From Moringa oleifera (Eukaryota > Streptophyta > Magnoliopsida > Brassicales > Moringaceae): a DNA stretch of 64,000 bases. The notes beneath the pieces are model-generated. The model saw nothing but the letters and a program-made list of their open reading frames with translations, ran no database searches and was not told the origin of the DNA. Shown one piece after another: positions 57,956-64,000 of this stretch. The stretch covers positions 5,680,001-5,744,000 of the forward strand of contig JAJFZO010000094.1 of NCBI GenBank assembly GCA_021397835.1. Direction: 5' to 3'. Within the stretch, counting starts at the first letter, position 1. Each line of letters starts with the position of its first letter. The position numbers were made by a program, and so were the translations under genes.

Positions 57956-58600
57956 TGATGATTTTTAAGGAAACCCTGGAGCGGCATAGCTTAACAGGTT
58001 CAAAGCTGAGGGAAGAGATAATTCTGAGTAGTAAAGTTTGCAAGAGCAACACATTATTGCAGCTGCTGCAAGCCTATCTCTGATGGTTGCATAAATTGTT
58101 TGAGACGAAGTCGTTAATCTCCTTTGTATTAATGCTTGGAAACAAACAAGGAAGTTCCCAGCAGGTAATATCATATCTTTGCTTTCTTTGTCTTGGAATT
58201 GGAAATATGTACCGCTTTGTTCATGAGCTTATTGAGAATTTCATGTCAGTCTTCCTATATGAACAACTCAAAGGATTTCATGTTGTTCTGTGCAACATAT
58301 ATATATATATGAATTTACAGTACATAAAGTTATACCATCATGCAGTGATTTCACTAATCATATAGATGGGCAAGCTGGAGTTTGGTTTGAAAGTATTAGA
58401 AACTTCTTCACTTAAGAAATGAAATCATGCAGGATTTATTAACCAAGCTTAAAGAATTTAGCTATAGATAGATTAGCTTATAATGATATTTATGTACATT
58501 AAGAATGTCGTTAGAGATGTTTTGCTTACTTTGGATCATTAAAATTTACTTTACAATTATCATTAGGTTACGTAAAATGATGATTGCCTCCATTATAAAT
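57956..58600. other. Unassigned, possibly an exon relic
   Basis: 57960-58080 is open on the + strand (ETLERHSLTGSKLREEIILS, then SKVCKSNTLLQLLQAYL before a stop), followed by a non-matching 92-codon frame at 58087-58365. No family is recognised. (AT)n at 58296-58310. Confidence 0.3.
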
Positions 58601-59730
58601 ATATTTTTTGTCCTTTCAATTATATATATATATATATATTGATAATTTGATTTCAACAATTAAAAAATGATAATTTAAATAATAACAGAAATATTAATTA
58701 ATTATTATTTAAAATTTAAATAAATTTTTTTCATAATTTTATATTTATTTTTATTTTTAATTAAATTTTTATGTTTTAAAAGTGACAAATTTAACTTTAA
58801 TAATTAAATCTTGTTAAAAATTTTAAAATTTAAAAATATTTAAAATAAAAATCTTATATAATAAATTTTAATTTAAAATTTTTTAAAAATATAAAAAATA
58901 TAAACTTATTGTCATAAAAGTCATGAAAATTTTTTGAATATTAAAAATATTTTTTTAAAATTTGTACGAAAAATTATTTAAATTTCAAATATGGACCGAA
59001 AATAGAATGAAAAATTCATTTGAATCAATTTGAGGTATTTTAACAACAAAAATATTTTCAATTTTTCATAGTCATCTGAGCTAACATTCAATTTTAAATT
59101 AAAATGATAGATTAGTTTTTGATTTATTATTTTTTTAGCATAAGATTTGATTGATGAATGGAATAAACATTAAGATTTTATATAACTTTTATTTAAAAAT
59201 TTATTATAAAAATTAAATTTTATGATGATCTTGGAACATTAATAAAATTATTTATGAAAATTATCAAAAATTGTCATTAAGATTTTATGATAATTATGAA
59301 AGATGCCATAAAATTTTTATGATGATGATTAAAAATTGTCATAAATTTTATAATAAATAAAAAATATTATAAAATTACTATATTTTTTAAAAATTATTAC
59401 AAATTTTTTACTACGGCAATTGTAATATAATTTTTGTGAACGTTTCAAAAGTTTTTAATAATTATTTTTTGAATAAATATTATTTTAAATCTTAATATTT
59501 TTCTCAATCAAAATTTTATTTTTTAAAATTATTCAAGTGAATTTTAATATTTTAATTTTATTTAAATTAAACTTTAATAAAAATTTTAAATATTAAAAAT
59601 ATTTATGACAAATTTTTTACTTATAATTTTTTATAAATATTAAAAAATGTTAAAATTATAATCATGAAAAAATTTAAAATTTTTGAAATGCTAAATTTTG
59701 TAAAAAAATTTATAAAACATGAAACTTAAT
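58601..59730. other. AT-rich, MITE-like DNA
   Basis: (AT)n at 58619-58640. 58700-59195 shares phrases and the terminal aagattttatataactttta with the second MITE-like family. 59225-59450 has repeated aaaattgtcataaa / attttatgat text. The same kind of text precedes the second copy of the 390-bp repeat at 61170-61310. Confidence 0.5.
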
Positions 59731-59734
59731 GAGC

Positions 59735-60135
59735 CAAAAAGATGTTTGCCTTTAAATGGGCATCGGTCAGAAGGTGGGTGGGGAATTATTAATATGCCAG
59801 GTGTATCGGCCATCTCATACATCAAACTGCTAACCATTTTTGACTATAGCAAGTACTGAAAGAAAGAGTGGTGTCCATGTAAACAATTATGCACTTGATG
59901 GAATCAAAAAGTCTGATTTTTAACAAGTCAATTACTTTTTTAAGCAACGGGTTTGAAAGGGTTGTCGTTGGCATGCTGTTGAGGCCTGCATAAGGTGATC
60001 AGTACTCTTTGAACCCTAAAAGTAGAAATTTAACGTCTTGGGCAGCCATGAGCTGGCCTCTACTTTCATTTTGCGCCACATGCTTTTCTGACCATGAGAA
60101 CTTCCACCATTTATCTAAATCAGTAGCTACTGTTA
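59735..60135 (+). repeat. 390-bp repeat, copy 1 (direct)
   Basis: Shares with 61350-61725: gatgtttgcctttaaatg, ggaattattaat, accatttt, gtccatgt, attatgcac, gatgga, ggcctgcataaggt, gagctggcctctact and tttctctaaat / tttatctaaat. No coding capacity is evident. Confidence 0.85.
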
Positions 60136-60285
60136 GATCTGATCAGCAAGACGGACATGAGAAAAGCCACAGTTAATTATATTGTCCTTTAAGCTTTAAC
60201 TTATTTGAACTCGTGGTAGATACAGACCATAGAGCTAAAGTTTGGACCATCCAGTTGGCCTGGGCCACAGCGCTCCCTGCTTCAT

Positions 60286-60298
60286 AGCATATATAAAC
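60286..60298 (+). promoter_or_regulatory. TATA-box-like motif of an orphan promoter
   Basis: catatataaacaaa, 45 bp downstream of ggaccatccagttggcctgg, looks like a plant core promoter. The next ATG at 60316 opens only 12 codons. No gene follows, so it could drive a non-coding RNA or be a relic. Confidence 0.35.
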
Positions 60299-61349
60299 AA
60301 AACCATATGAGAAACAATGGAGACAACGGGGAGGAAAAAATTCAAACATTGGTGAATAATAAGGGTTAATTAATTAGGGTTGAAATTAGTTGGGTACAAT
60401 TCATTCACTTTTACAAAAAATAAAAAACGATAGGTACGGATCACGCGGGTTGTTGTAAAAATTATCATCAGATTTAGACGATAAAGAATAATAGATTATA
60501 GGTTATCAATGCAGAAAAGAAGGCAAAGGGAAAGAGAAAGAGATTAGGAAAACGACACGTTGGAGAACTTCTTTTCAAAAACAAATATGCTTCATCAATT
60601 TTGAATCAAAATGATGACAATTGAGTGTTATTTATTTACCAAAAAATTTTATGTACAATATTAAGTCAAAATATATAAAAGTTAAGCGTAATTTTATAAG
60701 ATCAGCTTTAAAAATAATATTTTGATCACTTAAAAAAATATAAAAAGTTAAATTTTATCTTATACGTTGATTATGATTGTGATAATTTTATATACGGGAT
60801 GTAGCTATCGATTTTGAGTGAGTGTTGTATTTGATATTGGGAGAGTTTTGTAAAGGGTTTAGACAACAATTATGATTGAGTTTCAGTATGTTCTCTTTTT
60901 GGATCTATTAATCTTTTTTTTTTTTATGTTGTAAAATTGATCAAATTAGATGAAAAATCAAAGCTCATAAGATGCTGACTCTAAACCAATAAGCATCATT
61001 CTGTAATTGAAGTAATTTTAAATTCCCTAGAAGAAATGGGTGAATTATAAGTCTGATCTTTTCTACTGCCTATTTTAAAGAAGTTATGGCCATTAATGTC
61101 CCCAGCCAGTGAAATGAAAGCTCATAAAAATTAAATGGTATGATTGACCTGTTTACAAATTATTTGTGGCAATTATCGTGATCAAAATTTTATAATGGTT
61201 GTTTAAATTTTTTATTAAAATTTTATAATAATTATTAAAAATTAGTATAAATTTTGTATGATGATTATTATAAATTTAATATAAATCAAAAATATTATCA
61301 TAAAATGTAAGGGTGACAGAGAATGTAAGGCCCATAAACTGACTAGTTA
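60299..61349. other. Intergenic between repeat copies
   Basis: No gene. 61170-61310 repeats the kind of text seen before copy 1 of the 390-bp repeat, so the duplicated block may be longer than 390 bp. Confidence 0.4.
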
Positions 61350-61725
61350 TGAGCCATTAATGAATCCAAATGTGATGTTTGCCTTTAAATGAGAGTCAGC
61401 CAGTAGGTTGGGAATTATTAATGTGTCATACATCAAAATACTTACCATTTTCGATAAGATGAAGTACCAAAAAAATGCCGTCCATGTGAACAAATTATGC
61501 ACGTGATGGAACCAGTTAAGTCCTTTTTCATTAGTTTGGCTATTGAAAGAGACGTTGTTGTTGGCGTGCTTCTACGGCCTGCATAAGGTCATCACTCTTT
61601 GGACCCTAACTGGAAATCAATACCTTTCGCGGCAGTGAGCTGGCCTCTACTTGATTTTGTGCCACCCACTTTTTAATTGAACGTGAGAAATCCCACTATT
61701 TCTCTAAATAAGTAGCGTGGATGCT
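61350..61725 (+). repeat. 390-bp repeat, copy 2 (direct to copy 1)
   Basis: Matches copy 1 along its length (see 59735-60135). It forms the left arm of a large imperfect inverted repeat with 62100-62490. Confidence 0.85.
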
Positions 61726-62099
61726 TCTACACCAGTTAAAAAATTAAAAAAAAAAAAGAGCTATATTTCTTGAAGATACTATATATATTAAATGACGATT
61801 TTAAGATTAAAGTCAAATAATCACCAATTTTTTGAAAACTCAACAATTATTTTTTATTCGTTGATTTAACAATATATTTTATTATCATTTAGTAATTATT
61901 TTAAAATTAAATATAAATTTATTGAATAAATTAATTTTCAATTATTTTACAAATCAATCATTAATGATAAAGTAATAATTTCATTAAATAATAATATCTC
62001 TAAAAAAATTGCATTATTTTATTTAAATAATCAATTAGTTAATAACATTTTTATTTTATCTTAATTATCAAATTATAATAAATAAAAATTAAAAAAAAA
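61726..62099. other. AT-rich spacer between the inverted repeat arms
   Basis: About 370 bp, low complexity, no coding signal. It would form the loop of a hairpin made by the arms. Confidence 0.6.
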
Positions 62100-62490
62100 A
62101 TGATGACTCCACACAGCGCTCACTTTACAAGATTATCTTTGGAAACATGCACGTAGTACAAAACTCAATAGAGACCAGGTCATTGCGGCCAAAGATATTA
62201 ATTTCTACTTAAGGAGAATGACCGTATGCAGACCAAGCATGTGCCAAGAACATCTCCTTTCAACATGCACTAACTCATAGCTTAAGAAAAGGTAATTAAA
62301 TGGTTAAACATCTCGATTACCATCACGTGCTTGATTCTTTATTTGGTCATTAACTTGTCCCCATGAATGTCAGCTAAATTTGTTTGGTCCAAATCATTGA
62401 ATAGTTCCAATATGACACCCCATCCATTGACATAATAATTCCCTACCTTCCTTGTCAGCCATTTAAAGGCCAACAAATGTTTGTTTTTCT
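62100..62490 (-). repeat. 390-bp repeat, copy 3 (inverted)
   Basis: On the minus strand it reads gttggcctttaaatggctga, agggaattattatg, gcacgtgatggtaa, gcatacggtcattctcctta, agtagaaattaatatctttg, atgacctggtctctattgag: the order of copies 1 and 2. Agtagaaattaa is shared specifically with copy 1. Confidence 0.75.
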
Positions 62491-63765
62491 CGGTAAATTT
62501 GATCATGGCTTGCTTTCATTTTACTGCCTCTCCTACATTTGATGCCATCTACCTTTTTGTGGGTGGCAATGGTATGAGAGATCAAATTTAATTTTTTATA
62601 TATATTCACCCGTTCTATTTTCTTTTTACAATTTTTAATTACTTTAATTGTATGAAATTGGAAAAAGAAATCATCTCCATTAATGATAGTAAAAAGAAGA
62701 TAACATAATTATGATAACAAGCCATATATTATAGAGATGGCCATGGGTTGAATTTTCTCCCAAGATTTTTTGATCCCATCTCATTCTTATAAACAAATTG
62801 GAGTATTCTTAAAACGGAATTAGATGGATTTGAGTTCAAATTATCAAAATTTGATATTCGTTACCTGTTCACTTAAATTAAAACGATGTTTTTTGATTGA
62901 TTTAATTAAATTTTATATTTGATGATTTTGAATATTATTTTGAAGTAAAAGATCATACGCTTGGGTTGTTGATAATATGTTGAAGTTTTAATTTTGTATT
63001 TAATTGTTTTATATTTTTTTAAAAAAATATTCTATTAGTTTCAGTACATTGAAGTATTTAGTGATAATTATTATTAATTTGGTGTTGAAAGTCATATGAA
63101 TTATATTTGATTGGTCAAATGTTGCATCTACTTTTATGTTTGGTCAAATAATATTACATCTACTTTTATGTTTCACGGTCTGAATTTTTTTAAAATTGAA
63201 GATTATATGCTTGGAGTTGTATTAATATATTAAATTTTAATTTTGAATTTGATTAGTTTAATTTTTGTTACTTTTTTTAATTTTATTAACTTAAACGGAT
63301 TCGATTATTAATTTTAGATTTGATTTACAACTTTTTTTGTTTTATTTTTTTTATATTAATATTCATTAATTTATTTTAAATTTAAATCATGATACATAAA
63401 TAAATATTTAAAAAATTTAAACGAATTTAATTAATATGTAAATAATTATAATCATATTTATTTTGTGCCTGTAATTTTTTAAATGAGCAGGTAAAGTATG
63501 TTTTCATTCTTATATATTATCTATAATTTTAAATTTTATTTAATAATTGTTATTTCCATGCATGCATACATAGAGTTTTATTTTTTCTTTTTGAAATTAG
63601 TTATTTCATTAATAAAATTTATAATACATTTCTAAATATCTTATATTATAATTTACAGAACGTTTTTTTTTTTTACCACCTGGACAATGTTATTTAATTG
63701 GAAGGATGGGCAGCAAAAGAGAGGCAGATCCAGAGCTCGCAATCAGACTTTTCTCTGCTCATTTC
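62491..63765. other. Promoter region and AT-rich DNA before the BAHD gene
   Basis: 62740-63480 is AT-rich and contains a 24-bp-scale repeated phrase (acatctacttttatgttt at about 63123 and 63157). No gene. The last 100 bp before 63766 are more complex and probably the 5' UTR. The forward ORF 63687-63929 is out of frame with the BAHD gene and is a shadow. Confidence 0.5.
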
Positions 63766-64000
63766 ATGGCGCCATCCCACTTGGTGAGAATTCTCGATGT
63801 CATCCAAGTGAGCCCTGCCTCTCACTCACCAGACTCGCCCACCGATTTCTCTCTCCCACTCACTGCTTTCGATGTAATATGGTTGAAGATTCGACATACC
63901 ACGCAAGTTTTCTTCTACCACCTCAATGACTCAACCCTTGCCTCATTTGAATCTGTGATCCTTCCCAAGCTAAAGCGCTCCCTCTCCCTCACTCTTCACC
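63766..64000 (+). CDS. BAHD acyltransferase, N-terminal part (3' partial)
   Basis: From ATG 63766 the frame is open to the window edge (78 codons). It begins MAPSHLVRILDVIQVSPASH, then SPDSPTDFSLPLTAFDVIWL, and ends FESVILPKLKRSLSLTLH. This is the start of plant BAHD acyltransferases of the anthocyanin/flavonoid malonyl- and hydroxycinnamoyl-transferase group, where family members read V..V..V.P...SP.....LPLTFFD..WL...P......FY.....T..FF...LPKLK.SLSLTL. These cytosolic enzymes transfer acyl groups from CoA thioesters to glycosides. The catalytic HxxxD and DFGWG motifs lie beyond the edge, so substrate and integrity cannot be judged. This frame has no stop because it runs off the end. Confidence 0.85.
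   Translation, partial: MAPSHLVRILDVIQVSPASHSPDSPTDFSLPLTAFDVIWLKIRHTTQVFFYHLNDSTLASFESVILPKLKRSLSLTLH

Noticed and set aside
63687..63929. 80-codon frame before and over the BAHD start
   Set aside because: Out of frame with the BAHD coding sequence and without similarity. It is a shadow of the real gene and its leader.
1..64000. CRISPR arrays, operons, prokaryotic features, rRNA or canonical tRNA genes
   Set aside because: None seen; the sequence is eukaryotic nuclear DNA. The only tRNA-like text is in the two SINE-like copies.

Overview
The window is plant nuclear DNA, most likely from a woody eudicot. The signs are intron-containing genes of plant-specific families (LONGIFOLIA/TRM, CIN-type TCP, CPR1/CPR30-like F-box, BAHD acyltransferase), GT..AG introns, very AT-rich intergenic DNA with MITE-like elements and (AT)n microsatellites, and decayed Copia and LINE retroelements. 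I could not narrow the species from sequence alone.

Layout. 0.46-1.46 kb: last three exons of an FCP1/NIF-type HAD phosphatase gene (+) whose 5' part lies outside. 1.5-8.5 kb: gene-poor AT-rich DNA. 8.6-13.7 kb: a LONGIFOLIA-like (TON1-recruiting-motif) gene with five coding exons, preceded by a leader holding a 32-bp tandem repeat. 14.9-16.9 kb: TAF8, a TFIID subunit, with a single coding exon, a 5'-UTR intron and four upstream ORFs. 18.3-42 kb: a complex duplicated cluster with two intact F-box genes (36.4 and 40.3 kb), an F-box pseudogene (30.0 kb) and two decayed copies of a HAD pyrimidine-5'-nucleotidase-like gene (20.2 and 32.1 kb). About ten copies of an AT-rich 'R' module of roughly 450-500 bp, all in the same orientation, are interleaved with these. 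Two related LINEs, a broken Copia element with LTR pieces in opposite orientations, and two SINE-like sequences have inserted into or next to the cluster. 43.4-44.5 kb: a TCP5/13/17-type transcription factor gene on the minus strand, with a long non-coding 5' region behind it. 45-63.7 kb: mostly intergenic, with MITE-like elements, LTR-like remnants, a CACTA-like terminus, and a three-copy repeat of about 390 bp (two direct, one inverted). 63.77 kb to the edge: the first 78 codons of a BAHD acyltransferase.

How they relate. The single-copy genes (phosphatase, LNG, TAF8, TCP) are unrelated housekeeping or developmental genes. The F-box genes are recent local duplicates that carry their flanks with them: the R module upstream, and a conserved 3' flank followed by the HAD gene leader downstream. 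The ancestral unit was therefore probably R - F-box - 3' flank - HAD gene. Only the F-box part stayed intact, and that in two of three copies. No strongly novel system is evident. The best candidates for a second look are this F-box/HAD/R array, the large inverted repeat at 61.35-62.49 kb, the upstream-ORF arrangements in TAF8 and TCP, and the frame-preserving, stop-free intron in the LNG gene.
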